A stretch of DNA of 64,000 nucleotides from Geodermatophilaceae bacterium URHB0062 (GCA_000620185.1 JHVO01000011.1:168302-232301); one strand, 5' to 3'. Counted from the stretch's first letter, positions 52,372-60,794 are shown. Notes: generated by a model not told the origin, from the letters alone. Made by a program: numbers and translations.

Positions 52372-53864
52372 CGGGTCACCGTTCGGTTGTCGAACCACGG
52401 CTCCAGCCGGTCGTAGGCGTCCTGGAAGACGGCGTGCTGCCGCTCGGCGAGGCCGGCGCGCGACCCGTCGGGCGGAAACTCGGCGGTCGTGGTGGACAGC
52501 GAGCGCGCGACGCCGAAGTCGGGCACGAGCCCCAGGCCCACCGCCGCGGTGACCGCGGCCCCGAGGCTGTTGGCGTCGGCGACGATGGAGCGCCGCCGGA
52601 CCGGCAGCTGCCAGGTGTCGGCCAGCACCTGCATCCACACGTCGCTGGTGGCGCCGCCGCCGATCACGTCGACGCTGTCGACGGGGATCCCGTTCTCGGT
52701 GAACGCGCTGATGCAGGTGGCCAGGTTGAAGGCCACGCCCTCGAGCACCGCCCGCACCATGTGCGCGGGCCCGTGGTGCCGCTGGAGGCCGGCGAAGACG
52801 CCGGACGCGGCCGCGTTCCAGTGCGGGGACCGCTCGCCCAGCAGGTAGGGGAGGAAGAAGAGGCCCTCGTCCGCCGCGCGCACCGTGCCCGCCTGCGTCA
52901 GCAGTTCGTCGAACCGGGCGCCGGTCGCCCCCAGGAGCTCCATGACCCAGCTCAGGCTCGCGCCGCCGGCCTGCATCGTCGCCGTGGGCACGAACTGGCC
53001 CGGGACGACGTGGTTGAAGGTCATCGACCGCATGGCCGGGTCGTGCAGCGGCCCGGGGGAGGAGGCCGAGATCCAGGACGACGAGCCGAGGCAGACGTAG
53101 GCGCCGTCCTCCGGGCTGACCACGCCGGCGCCCACCGCGGCCATCGGGCCGTCGCCGCCGCCCAGGACGACCGGCGTGCCCACGGGCAGCCCGGTGTGGG
53201 CCGCCGCGGCGGCGGTGAGGCCCCCGACCACGGTCGTGGAGTCGACCACGGGCGGCAGGACGTCGGCTGAGATCCCGGCCGCGTCCAGCAGCAGCGACGA
53301 CCAGGTTCCCGCCTCCTGGTCGTAGGCGTCGGTGCCGGAGGCGTCGGACGGGTCGGTCACGAGCGTGCCGGTCAGCCGCTGCACCACGAAGTCCTTGGCC
53401 ACGCAGACGTGCCGGGTGCGGGCCCACACCTCCGGCTCGCAGTCGCGGACCCACATCATCTTGGCCAGCGTGTAGGTCGGGTGGATCCGGTGGCCGAGCT
53501 GCCGGTACGCGTCGGCCTGGCCGACCCGGGCGAGCAGCGCGTCGGCCTGCGCCGTGCTGCGGTGGTCGGCCCAGATGATCGCCGGCCGGACCGGGCGGTG
53601 GGCCTCGTCGAGGAAGACCGCGCCCATCATCTGGCCGGACATACCGAGGCCGGTGACCGCCGAGCCGGGGACGCCGGCGAGCTCGAGCAGGCGCCGTGTG
53701 GCCGAGCCGACCGCCTCCCACCACTGCTCCGGGTCCTGCTCCGCCACCCCGCCCGCGGCGAAGGTGGGGGCGTAGTCGACCGTGAGCGTGGCGAGCGTGT
53801 GGCCGCTCTCGTCGTGGAGCGAGGCCTTGTTCCCCGACGTCCCGAGGTCGTGCGCGACGATCAT
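52368..53864 (-). CDS. FGGY-family carbohydrate kinase (xylulokinase/gluconokinase-like)
   Basis: 498 aa. FGGY kinases phosphorylate ketoses, polyols or aldonates. The N-terminal ATPase motif is VAHDLGTSGNKASLHD, the catalytic Asp lies in LGGGDGPMAAVG, and the second domain has YLLGERSPHWNAAASG and VIGGGATSDVWMQ. The family cannot be narrowed further; gluconate, xylulose or a related sugar acid fit the neighbours. It opens the leftward operon, with GAGG upstream of the ATG and a shared divergent control region. Confidence 0.85.
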   Translation of the reverse strand: MIVAHDLGTSGNKASLHDESGHTLATLTVDYAPTFAAGGVAEQDPEQWWEAVGSATRRLLELAGVPGSAVTGLGMSGQMMGAVFLDEAHRPVRPAIIWADHRSTAQADALLARVGQADAYRQLGHRIHPTYTLAKMMWVRDCEPEVWARTRHVCVAKDFVVQRLTGTLVTDPSDASGTDAYDQEAGTWSSLLLDAAGISADVLPPVVDSTTVVGGLTAAAAAHTGLPVGTPVVLGGGDGPMAAVGAGVVSPEDGAYVCLGSSSWISASSPGPLHDPAMRSMTFNHVVPGQFVPTATMQAGGASLSWVMELLGATGARFDELLTQAGTVRAADEGLFFLPYLLGERSPHWNAAASGVFAGLQRHHGPAHMVRAVLEGVAFNLATCISAFTENGIPVDSVDVIGGGATSDVWMQVLADTWQLPVRRRSIVADANSLGAAVTAAVGLGLVPDFGVARSLSTTTAEFPPDGSRAGLAERQHAVFQDAYDRLEPWFDNRTVTR

Positions 53865-53918
53865 GACCCGTTCCTCAAGCCGGTGGTGCGCGTTCCTCGC
53901 GCCTCCGTACTGTCCCAG

Positions 53919-53953
53919 TTGACATGACAGGCTGTCAAAGGGTTGTCATGACA
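53919..53953. promoter_or_regulatory. Divergent operator region with overlapping dyads (probable GntR sites)
   Basis: TGACA-GGC-TGTCA (53925-53937) and the perfect palindrome TGTCATGACA (53944-53953) lie side by side between the FGGY kinase and the phosphoglucose isomerase genes. TTGACA (53919-53924) starts the region and TGTCAA (53933-53938) is TTGACA read on the other strand. The arrangement suggests multiple repressor half-sites controlling both directions, with the HutC-type regulator at 48042 as the likely binder. Confidence 0.6.
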
Positions 53954-53971
53954 GGTGCGAGCCCCTACGGT
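53943..53971 (+). promoter_or_regulatory. Promoter of the isomerase-fucU-ABC operon
   Basis: TTGTCA (53943-53948) and TACGGT (53966-53971) are separated by exactly 17 bp. The expected transcription start is near 53978, about 13 nt before the GGAGGAGG ribosome site. The palindrome TGTCATGACA covers the -35, so a bound repressor would block polymerase. Confidence 0.6.
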
Positions 53972-54003
53972 GAGGCCCGCGTCACACGATGGAGGAGGTC
54001 CCT

Positions 54004-54606
54004 TTGACCGGAACGGTGCCCGAGCCCGGACTGCTCGCGCTCGCCGCGGACGGCGTCATGACCGGCGCGACGTCCCATTACGAAAAGCGCCTGGGCGACA
54101 TGGCCGGTGTCTACCGCGACGACGACGCCTACCGGGCGGCGCTCGCGGAGCACGGGCCGGACTTCCTCGTGTACCGCGTGGAGGAGCACCGCAACGCCGA
54201 GGGCCAGGGCGCGCTCATCATCGGCACGAGCACGCTGCAGCCGGGACGGTACGGCGACGAGTTCGCCGTCACCCGCGGGCACCTGCACGCCCAGGCCGAC
54301 CGCGCCGAGCTGTACTACTGCCTCAGCGGAACCGGTGTCATGCTCCTCGAGACGCTGGACGGCCGGACCGAGGCCCTTCCGATGGGTCCCGGGGAGGCGG
54401 TGCACGTGCCGGGTCACTGGGTCCACCGCAGCGTGAACGTCGGCACCGAGCCCTTCGTCAGCCTGTTCTGCTACGGAGCCGACGCCGGTCAGGACTACGA
54501 ACTGATCCGCGCCGCCGGCGGCATGAAGTCCCTCGTCGTCGCCGACGGCCCCGGCGGCTGGTCCACGCGGCCGAACCCCGACCACCTGGGCTACCCCGCT
54601 CGCTGA
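54004..54606 (+). CDS. Glucose-6-phosphate isomerase, cupin type
   Basis: 200 aa from a TTG at 54004, with GGAGGAGG at 53991-53998. The ATG at 53989 lies in the same frame but overlaps that ribosome site and has none of its own. The single-domain cupin holds the metal ligands in TRGHLHAQADRAELYYCLSG and VPGHWVHRS, as in archaeal-type phosphoglucose isomerase. It would link aldose and ketose phosphates; a different sugar phosphate is possible. It heads the operon with fucU and the importer. Confidence 0.82.
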   Translation: MTGTVPEPGLLALAADGVMTGATSHYEKRLGDMAGVYRDDDAYRAALAEHGPDFLVYRVEEHRNAEGQGALIIGTSTLQPGRYGDEFAVTRGHLHAQADRAELYYCLSGTGVMLLETLDGRTEALPMGPGEAVHVPGHWVHRSVNVGTEPFVSLFCYGADAGQDYELIRAAGGMKSLVVADGPGGWSTRPNPDHLGYPAR

Positions 54607-54642
54607 CCCCCGCCCCTCGCATCCACCGATCGGAGTCGTCCT

Positions 54643-55068
54643 GTGCTGAAGAACGTCCACCCCCTGCTCACGGGGCCGCTGCTGTCCCTCCTCGACCGCA
54701 TGGGACACGGCGATTTGTTGGGTCTGGTTGACCGCAACTTCCCGGCCCATCGCTATGGTGCGCCTGTAATCGATTTCAGAGGTGTGGACACGGGGCAGGC
54801 GGTGGATGCTCTCCTCAGCGTCTTCCCGCTGGACGGCTTCGTGGACGAGGCGGTGCATCGCATGGAGATCGACGGCTCGCCGGACGAGATCACGGTGGCG
54901 ACCGAGCGGCTGCAGAAGGCCGCGGACGCCGCCGAGGGCCGTCCGGTCCGCATCGCCTCCGTGGAGCGGTTCGCCTTCTACGAGATGGCCAAGCCGGTCT
55001 TCGCCTTCGTCCACACCGGCGAGACCGTCCCCTACAGCTGCTATCTCCTGCGGAAGGGCGTCGTATGA
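54643..55068 (+). CDS. L-fucose mutarotase / RbsD-FucU family protein
   Basis: 141 aa. It speeds up interconversion of the sugar anomers. The catalytic His22 is in MGHGDLLGLVDRNFPAH, and the C-terminal SVERFAFYEMAKPVFAF is family-typical. Similarity to E. coli FucU runs over most of the length. The GTG start has GGAG upstream. Its codons at about residues 42-46 contain an embedded operator (54765-54778) and use GTA and AGA, both rare in this gene set. Confidence 0.9.
   Translation: MLKNVHPLLTGPLLSLLDRMGHGDLLGLVDRNFPAHRYGAPVIDFRGVDTGQAVDALLSVFPLDGFVDEAVHRMEIDGSPDEITVATERLQKAADAAEGRPVRIASVERFAFYEMAKPVFAFVHTGETVPYSCYLLRKGVV
54765..54778. promoter_or_regulatory. LacI-family operator 3, inside the fucU coding sequence
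   Basis: TGTAATCGATTTCA differs at one position from TGAAATCGATTTCA. It lies in codons of fucU, about 350 nt before the ABC ATPase start. A TAnnnT box TATGGT (54754-54759) precedes it at the same kind of distance as in operator 2, so an internal promoter or a roadblock is plausible. The -35 is poor (TTGACC 20 bp upstream). Confidence 0.65.
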
Positions 55069-55119
55069 CAGGTGCCGGCGGTACCGACCACTCCATCAAC
55101 GCGTCAGGCGGGTGAACGC

Positions 55120-56634
55120 ATGAGTCAGCTCCTCAGAGTTGAGGGGATCAGCAAGGAGTTTCCCGGCGTCAAGGCACTGGACGGCGTCAACTTCGAGCTC
55201 GACCGCGGGGAGGTCCTGGCCCTGGTCGGTGAGAACGGGGCCGGCAAGTCCACGCTGATGAAGATCCTCTCCGGGATCTACACCCCGGACGCCGGGCAGA
55301 TCTTCGTGGAGGGTGACGAGGTCGACGTCACCGATCCGAAGGTGGCCCAGCGGCTGGGGATCAGCATCATCCACCAGGAGATGAACCTGATGCCCCACCT
55401 GACGGTGGCGCAGAACATCTACATCGGCCGGGAGCCCCGCACCGGTCCCTGGGTGCGCGAGGGCGAGCTCAACCGCCGGACGAAGGCGCTCCTCGGGGAC
55501 CTCGGCATCCACCTTCGGCCGACGCAGGGCGTCGGTGAGCTGACCGTCGCGTCCCAGCAGATGGTGGAGATCGCCAAGGCGCTCTCCTTCGAGCACACGA
55601 AGATCCTGATCATGGACGAGCCGACGTCGGCGATCAGCATCCAGGAGACCCAGGTGCTGTTCCGCCTGATCCGCTCGCTGCGCGACCGCGGGGTCGGCAT
55701 CGTCTACATCTCCCACCGCATGGAGGAGCTCCGCCAGATCGCGAACCGCGTGACGGTCCTCCGGGACGGGCAGTACGTCGGCACGCGCTCCATGAACGAC
55801 GTCCGGGACGACGAGATCATCGCGATGATGGTCGGTCGCGAGGTCTCCGCGGCCTACGCCAGTCGTCCGGAGGTGTCCGGCGACGACGGCGAGGTCGTCC
55901 TCGCGGTCCGGGGCCTGACCACCAAGTCCCTGCTGCAGGACGTGTCGTTCGAGCTCCGGCGCGGCGAGATCCTCGGGTTCGCCGGCCTGATGGGCGCGGG
56001 TCGGACCGAGACGGCGCGGGCGATCATCGGCGCCGACCCCATGACCGCCGGAACGGTCGTCGTCAACGGCCGGGAGATCAAGATCTCGGGTCCGTCGGTG
56101 GCCGTGCGGCACGGCATCGGCTACCTCCCCGAGGACCGCAAGCGACACGGTCTGATGCTCGAACAGGACGTCGCCTTCAACGTGGCCATGGCCTCGCTGA
56201 AGTCCAACCGCGCCCCCCTGGGCTTCCTGCGGGACGGCCGGGCGCGCCGGATCAGCGAGAACTTCATCAAGTCGCTGCGGATCAAGACGCCGTCCAGCCG
56301 GACGACGGTGAAGACCCTCTCCGGTGGGAACCAGCAGAAGGTCGTCATCGCCAAGTGGCTGGCGAGGGACTGCGACGTGCTGATCTTCGACGAACCGACC
56401 CGCGGCATCGACGTCGGCGCGAAGGAGGAGATCTATCGGCTCCTCAACAGCCTGGCCGAGAGCGGCAAGGCCGTCATCATGATCTCGTCCGAGCTGCCCG
56501 AGGTCCTCCGGCTCTCGCACCGGATCGTGGTCATGTCCCAGGGCCGCGTCACCGGCACGCTGTCGGCGGACGAGGCCGATCAGGAATCCATCATGAAACT
56601 GGCCACCCAGAACATCGAGGAAGTAGCGGCATGA
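55120..56634 (+). CDS. Sugar ABC transporter ATP-binding protein (RbsA/MglA type)
   Basis: 504 aa with two nucleotide-binding domains in tandem. The first has Walker A VGENGAGKST, the usual degenerate signature region TVASQQMVEIAKAL and Walker B ILIMDEPTSA. The second has AGLMGAGRTE, the full signature TLSGGNQQKVVIAKWL and VLIFDEPTRGIDVG. This asymmetry is normal for the family. The ATG at 55120 is clear. It powers the permease and binding protein encoded after it. Confidence 0.93.
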   Translation: MSQLLRVEGISKEFPGVKALDGVNFELDRGEVLALVGENGAGKSTLMKILSGIYTPDAGQIFVEGDEVDVTDPKVAQRLGISIIHQEMNLMPHLTVAQNIYIGREPRTGPWVREGELNRRTKALLGDLGIHLRPTQGVGELTVASQQMVEIAKALSFEHTKILIMDEPTSAISIQETQVLFRLIRSLRDRGVGIVYISHRMEELRQIANRVTVLRDGQYVGTRSMNDVRDDEIIAMMVGREVSAAYASRPEVSGDDGEVVLAVRGLTTKSLLQDVSFELRRGEILGFAGLMGAGRTETARAIIGADPMTAGTVVVNGREIKISGPSVAVRHGIGYLPEDRKRHGLMLEQDVAFNVAMASLKSNRAPLGFLRDGRARRISENFIKSLRIKTPSSRTTVKTLSGGNQQKVVIAKWLARDCDVLIFDEPTRGIDVGAKEEIYRLLNSLAESGKAVIMISSELPEVLRLSHRIVVMSQGRVTGTLSADEADQESIMKLATQNIEEVAA

Positions 56635-57689
56635 CGACGCCACGCGCAGAAGACCTGGCAGACGCACGCACCCAGTCGCCGCCGGCGGAGGCCGTCGCGG
56701 TCGGGGGCGGTGGGCGCGGCGGCCGCTTCGCCGCACTCGGTCAGGGGCTCCAGCAGTTGCTGGCATTCGGCACCCTGATCGCGCTGATGATCATCTTCTT
56801 CATCGCGAGCCCGAAGTTCCTGACCATCACGAACATCAGCTCGATCCTGCTGTCGACGGCCGTCATCGGCATCCTCGCGGTGGGTACGACGTTCGTGATC
56901 ATCACGGGCGGCATCGACCTGTCCCTCGGCACGGCCATGACGCTGTGCTCCGTGGTGGTCGGGCTCCTGCTGAGCAACGCCGGACTGCCGCTGCCGGTGG
57001 GCATCCTCGGCGGGCTCGCCATGGGCGCGCTGATCGGTTTCATCAACGGGTTCAACGTGGCGATCCTGGGGCTCCCGCCGTTCATCGCGACCCTGTCGAT
57101 GATGCTGGTCTGCCAGGGGCTGGCCCTGGTCCTCTCCGGCGTCAAGCCGATCTACTTCACCGGCGTCGAGGGCTTCTCCAAGATCGCGCTCGGCGAGATC
57201 ATCCCCCGGATCCCGAACGCGGTGCTCATCCTCTTCGCCCTCGCGCTGGTGGCCGGCATCATCCTGCGCAAGACGATCCTCGGCCGGATGACCTACGCCA
57301 TCGGCAGCAACGAGGAGGCCACCCGGCTCTCGGGCATCAACACCCGTCGCTGGGTCCTGGCGATCTACACCCTGGCCGGGGTGGCCACCGGCATCGCCGG
57401 CATCGTCCTGGCCGCCCGGCTCAACTCCGCCCAGCCGCAGCTGGGTGTGGGCTACGAGCTGCAGGCCATCGCCGCGGTGATCATCGGCGGCACCTCCCTG
57501 CTCGGTGGCCGGGGAAGCATCCTCGGCACCATCATCGGCGCGTTGATCATGAGCGTGCTGATCAACGGCCTCCGCATCCTCGCGATCCAGACCGAGTGGC
57601 AGACCGTGGTGGTCGGTCTCGTGGTCCTGGTCGCGGTGTTCGCCGACAACCTGCGCAAGCGGCGCGCCGAGGGTGGTGGGCGCCACTAG
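56631..57689 (+). CDS. Sugar ABC transporter permease (RbsC type)
   Basis: 352 aa. A Gly-rich cytoplasmic N-terminus is followed by about ten membrane helices. TFVIITGGIDLSLG and the conserved AAVIIGGTSLLGGRGS loop are family hallmarks. The ATG overlaps the ATPase stop by 4 nt (ATGA). One permease gene is normal because the family acts as a homodimer. Confidence 0.93.
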   Translation: MTTPRAEDLADARTQSPPAEAVAVGGGGRGGRFAALGQGLQQLLAFGTLIALMIIFFIASPKFLTITNISSILLSTAVIGILAVGTTFVIITGGIDLSLGTAMTLCSVVVGLLLSNAGLPLPVGILGGLAMGALIGFINGFNVAILGLPPFIATLSMMLVCQGLALVLSGVKPIYFTGVEGFSKIALGEIIPRIPNAVLILFALALVAGIILRKTILGRMTYAIGSNEEATRLSGINTRRWVLAIYTLAGVATGIAGIVLAARLNSAQPQLGVGYELQAIAAVIIGGTSLLGGRGSILGTIIGALIMSVLINGLRILAIQTEWQTVVVGLVVLVAVFADNLRKRRAEGGGRH

Positions 57690-57803
57690 GGGAGCCATTG
57701 CCTCTGCGCGGTGACCTGAACGGACGCGCACCAGATCACAGACATGTTTCATCGGCGCCCAGCCATCGGGGCTGGCTCGCCGGGTCGCTCGAAGGAGAGT
57801 GCA

Positions 57804-58787
57804 TTGAAGAGCTACACGAAGGCTGCCATCGCGGTGACCGCCGCGCTGGTCATGGCCTTGACCGCCTGCGGGCGTGGTGAGGACAGCGGCAGCGGCGGGG
57901 GTGGCGGCAAGGGCGACCTCGACATCGCCCTGGTGTCGAAGGGCTTCCAGCACCAGTTCTGGCAGGCGGTCAAGTCCGGCGCCGAGGAGAAGGCGAAGGA
58001 GCTCGGCGTCACCATGACGTTCGACGGTCCGGCCTCGGAGACCGAGGTCGACTCGCAGCTGCAGATGCTGCAGGCGGCCATCGAGCGCCAGCCCGACGCC
58101 ATCGGCTACGCCGCCCTGGACCCGGAGGCCTGCGTGCCGCTGCTGGACCAGGCCAAGCAGGCCGACATCCCCGTCGTCGAGTTCGACGCCGGCTGCAACT
58201 CCAAGGTGCCGGTGACCATCTGCAAGACCGACAGCAAGGTCGCGGGTGCGCTGGCCGCCGACCACATGGCGCAGCTGATGGGCAAGAAGGGCAAGGTCGC
58301 GATCGTCGGCCACAGCCAGATCAACAGCACGGGCGTCGAGCGCCGTGACGGCTTCGTCGAGAAGATGAAGAGCGACTACCCGGACATCCAGATCGTCGAC
58401 ATCCAGTACGGCGACGGTGACCACCTGAAGTCGGCCGACATCGCCAAGGCGATGATCGCGGCGAACCCGGACCTCGGGGGCCTCTACGGCACCAACGAGG
58501 GCTCGGCGATCGGCATCGTCGACGCGGTCAACGAGCTCAAGCTGCCCGCGGGCAAGCTCACGATCGTCGGCTTCGACTCCGGTCAGGCCCAGATCGACGC
58601 CATCAACAACGGCGTGATGGCGGGTGCCATCACGCAGGACCCGATGGCGATCGGCCGCTGCACCCTCGAGTCCGCGGTGAAGGCCACCAAGGGCGAGAAG
58701 ATGGACGCCGTCCAGGACACCGGGTCGTTCTGGTACGACAAGAGCAACGTCAGCTCGGACGAGATCCAGCCCAAGCTCTACAAGTGA
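57804..58787 (+). CDS. Sugar-binding lipoprotein (RbsB type)
   Basis: 327 aa. Lipobox MALTAC is followed by a Gly/Ser linker. The fold shows DIALVSKGFQHQFWQAVKSG, the Cys-containing EFDAGCNSKVPVTICKTDS (possible disulfide) and NEGSAIGIVDAVNEL. It starts with TTG at 57804, with GAAGGAG 6 nt upstream. The extra Cys pair and the WQAVKSGAEEKAKELG block resemble deoxy- and amino-sugar binders, but the ligand is not proven. The 114-nt spacer before it could hold a second promoter. Confidence 0.92.
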   Translation: MKSYTKAAIAVTAALVMALTACGRGEDSGSGGGGGKGDLDIALVSKGFQHQFWQAVKSGAEEKAKELGVTMTFDGPASETEVDSQLQMLQAAIERQPDAIGYAALDPEACVPLLDQAKQADIPVVEFDAGCNSKVPVTICKTDSKVAGALAADHMAQLMGKKGKVAIVGHSQINSTGVERRDGFVEKMKSDYPDIQIVDIQYGDGDHLKSADIAKAMIAANPDLGGLYGTNEGSAIGIVDAVNELKLPAGKLTIVGFDSGQAQIDAINNGVMAGAITQDPMAIGRCTLESAVKATKGEKMDAVQDTGSFWYDKSNVSSDEIQPKLYK

Positions 58788-58808
58788 GCCGGCTGCTCTG
58801 ACGAGCGG

Positions 58809-58842
58809 CAGCGGCGCCCGTGCTCCGGCACGGGCGCCGCTG
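58809..58842. terminator. Perfect 15-bp hairpin ending the importer operon
   Basis: CAGCGGCGCCCGTGC (58809-58823) pairs without mismatch with GCACGGGCGCCGCTG (58828-58842) around TCCG. It lies between the convergent binding-protein and PfkB genes and probably stops both transcripts. Confidence 0.85.
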
Positions 58843-58847
58843 TGCGG

Positions 58848-59666
58848 TCAGGGGAGCGGCGGCTGGGCTCCGGGGTGCTCGACGCACCGGGCGGCGGCCT
58901 CCGAGGCGGCGCGCATGGCGTCGGCAGGGGAGTCGCCGACGCTCAGCCGTGCGGCCAGGGTCCCGCAGTAGGCGTCGCCGGCACCGGTCGTGTCCACGAC
59001 CTGCGCCGGTACCGCCGGCACCTGCAGCTCGCCCCAGCGGGAGCCGCGGGTGCCCAGGGTCCGCAGGACCGACGGCGCGTCGATCCCGGCGTTCTCGAGC
59101 AGCTCGGCCTCGTGCTCGTTGACCACGACGGGGTCGCAGGAGGCCAGCACCGTCGCGGGGAGGGGAGCGAAGGGCGCGAGGTTGAGGATGACCCGGGCCC
59201 CCCGGTCCGCGGCGAGCTGGACGGCCGCCGTCACCACGTCGTGCTTGAGCTCGAGTGGCATGAGCAGGACGTCGCCGGGTTCGAGGTCGTCGAGCTTGGC
59301 GAGGTCCTCGTGGCCCATGCGGTGGTTGGCGCCGGGTGCGACGACGATCATGTTCTCGCCGTCGGTGTCGTTGTAGATGATCGCCGTGCCGGTCGGGACG
59401 CCGGGCACGACCTCCATGCGGGACGTGTTCACGCCGAACGCGGCCAGCCGCTCGAGGTACTCCCGGCCCTGGGGGTCGTCGCCGACCTTGCCCACGAAGA
59501 ACGACTCGGCACCCGCCCGCACGGCGGCGACCGCCTGGTTGGCACCCTTGCCCCCGAAGCGGTACTCGATGTCCCCGGACATCACCGTCTCGCCCGTCCG
59601 GGGATGCCGTTCCATGTGCAGGTGCAGGTCCTGACTCAACGAGCCGAACACGATCACTCTGCCCAT
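58848..59666 (-). CDS. PfkB-family carbohydrate kinase (ribokinase-like)
   Basis: 272 aa. GGKGANQAVAAVRAGA and the C-terminal DTTGAGDAYCGTLAARL (catalytic Asp and anion hole) are clear. The ATG at 59666 is preferred to the GTG at 59672 because AGGAGG is 8 nt from the ATG but only 2 nt from the GTG. It would phosphorylate a sugar or nucleoside, perhaps the imported one. It ends at the hairpin shared with the importer operon. Confidence 0.9.
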   Translation of the reverse strand: MGRVIVFGSLSQDLHLHMERHPRTGETVMSGDIEYRFGGKGANQAVAAVRAGAESFFVGKVGDDPQGREYLERLAAFGVNTSRMEVVPGVPTGTAIIYNDTDGENMIVVAPGANHRMGHEDLAKLDDLEPGDVLLMPLELKHDVVTAAVQLAADRGARVILNLAPFAPLPATVLASCDPVVVNEHEAELLENAGIDAPSVLRTLGTRGSRWGELQVPAVPAQVVDTTGAGDAYCGTLAARLSVGDSPADAMRAASEAAARCVEHPGAQPPLP

Positions 59667-59825
59667 GTGCACGTCCTCCTGACGGTGGTCCGGGCCCCGT
59701 GGCCCGGCTCACCAGCAGGTTAGGGGACGGCGCCCGGTCGCACTGGGGCGCCGTCCTGATCGATGGTCCGGACCCCGAGCCGGCCGGCGCGCGTCCCATC
59801 CAGCAGCAGAACAGAAGGAGCATCC

Positions 59826-60794
59826 GTGGAGTCGGTCCGTTGGGGCGTGCTCGGCGCGGCCCGCATCGCCCGTGAGCAGGTCATCCCGGCGGTCCGCCGC
59901 TCGGGGTGCGGAGAGGTCGTCGCCGTCAGCAGCGCGAGCGGCCGGGCCGGGTCCTACGCCGCCGACCTCGGCATCCCGCGCGCGTTCGACACGCACGAGG
60001 AGCTGCTGGCCGATCCCGAGCTCGACGCCGTCTACATCGCGCTGCCCAACGCCCTGCACGCGGCCTGGATCGTCCGGGCCGCCCGGGCGGGCAAGCACGT
60101 GCTCTGCGAGAAGCCGCTGGTCCTCGGCACCGGCGAGCTGGCGGAGGTCGAGGCGGCGGTCGGGGAGTCCGGCGTGCACTTGGCCGAGGCGTTCATGTAC
60201 CGGCACCACCCGCAGCTGGCGACGGTCCGGGAGCTGCTCGCCGCGGGCGAGATCGGCCATCTGGTCGCGATGCATGCCCGGCTGCACTTCTTCCTGCCCC
60301 GCGACGGCGAGCCCGACATCCGCCTCCGGCCGGATCTCGGCGGCGGCAGTCTCCTCGACCTCGGGTGCTATCCCGTCGACCTCTTCGGCGGGCTGGCGGG
60401 CAGTGATCCGGACGAGGTCGCGGCCGTCTCCCGCTGGGAGGGCGGCGTCGACACCCGGACGGCGGCGGTGCTGCGGTACGGGGACGTCGTCGCGACGCTC
60501 GACTGCAGCTTCGACGCGCCGATGGTGGACACGGCGACGCTCCTCGGCTCCGAGGGCACCCTCGAGCTGACCGACGTCTTCCGGTCCGACCTCGCCGGCG
60601 GCGTCGGCACCGTGCTCGTGCACGCGGGCGGGGCGACCCGCCGGATCGAGGTGGCCGGGGACCAGTACGCCGAGCAGATCCGCGTCTTCGCCGCGGCTGT
60701 CGCCGACCCCAGCACGGGCACGGGCGACACCGAGCTCACCCGGCGGACGGTGCGCACCCTCGAGCGGATCGCCCGGGCGACCGCACCCGCCTGA
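59826..60794 (+). CDS. Gfo/Idh/MocA-family oxidoreductase
   Basis: 322 aa. The NAD(P) motif is WGVLGAARIAREQVIPA, and the catalytic Lys is in VLCEKPLVLG. The C-terminal domain includes the GGGSLLDLGCYPVDL block. The GTG at 59826 follows AGAAGGAG. It would oxidise a sugar or inositol-type polyol, probably in the same pathway as the FSA-like aldolase that follows 57 nt later. The substrate is not evident. Confidence 0.9.
   Translation: MESVRWGVLGAARIAREQVIPAVRRSGCGEVVAVSSASGRAGSYAADLGIPRAFDTHEELLADPELDAVYIALPNALHAAWIVRAARAGKHVLCEKPLVLGTGELAEVEAAVGESGVHLAEAFMYRHHPQLATVRELLAAGEIGHLVAMHARLHFFLPRDGEPDIRLRPDLGGGSLLDLGCYPVDLFGGLAGSDPDEVAAVSRWEGGVDTRTAAVLRYGDVVATLDCSFDAPMVDTATLLGSEGTLELTDVFRSDLAGGVGTVLVHAGGATRRIEVAGDQYAEQIRVFAAAVADPSTGTGDTELTRRTVRTLERIARATAPA

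Noticed and set aside
53989..54003. ATG at 53989 as the start of the phosphoglucose isomerase
   Set aside because: The only good ribosome site (GGAGGAGG) overlaps and follows this ATG, so the TTG at 54004 is preferred; the longer form remains possible.
55060..55075. ATGACAGGTGC near 55064 as another GntR site like the one at 53948
   Set aside because: It shares only one half of the dyad and lies at the fucU stop without promoter elements, so chance similarity is more likely.
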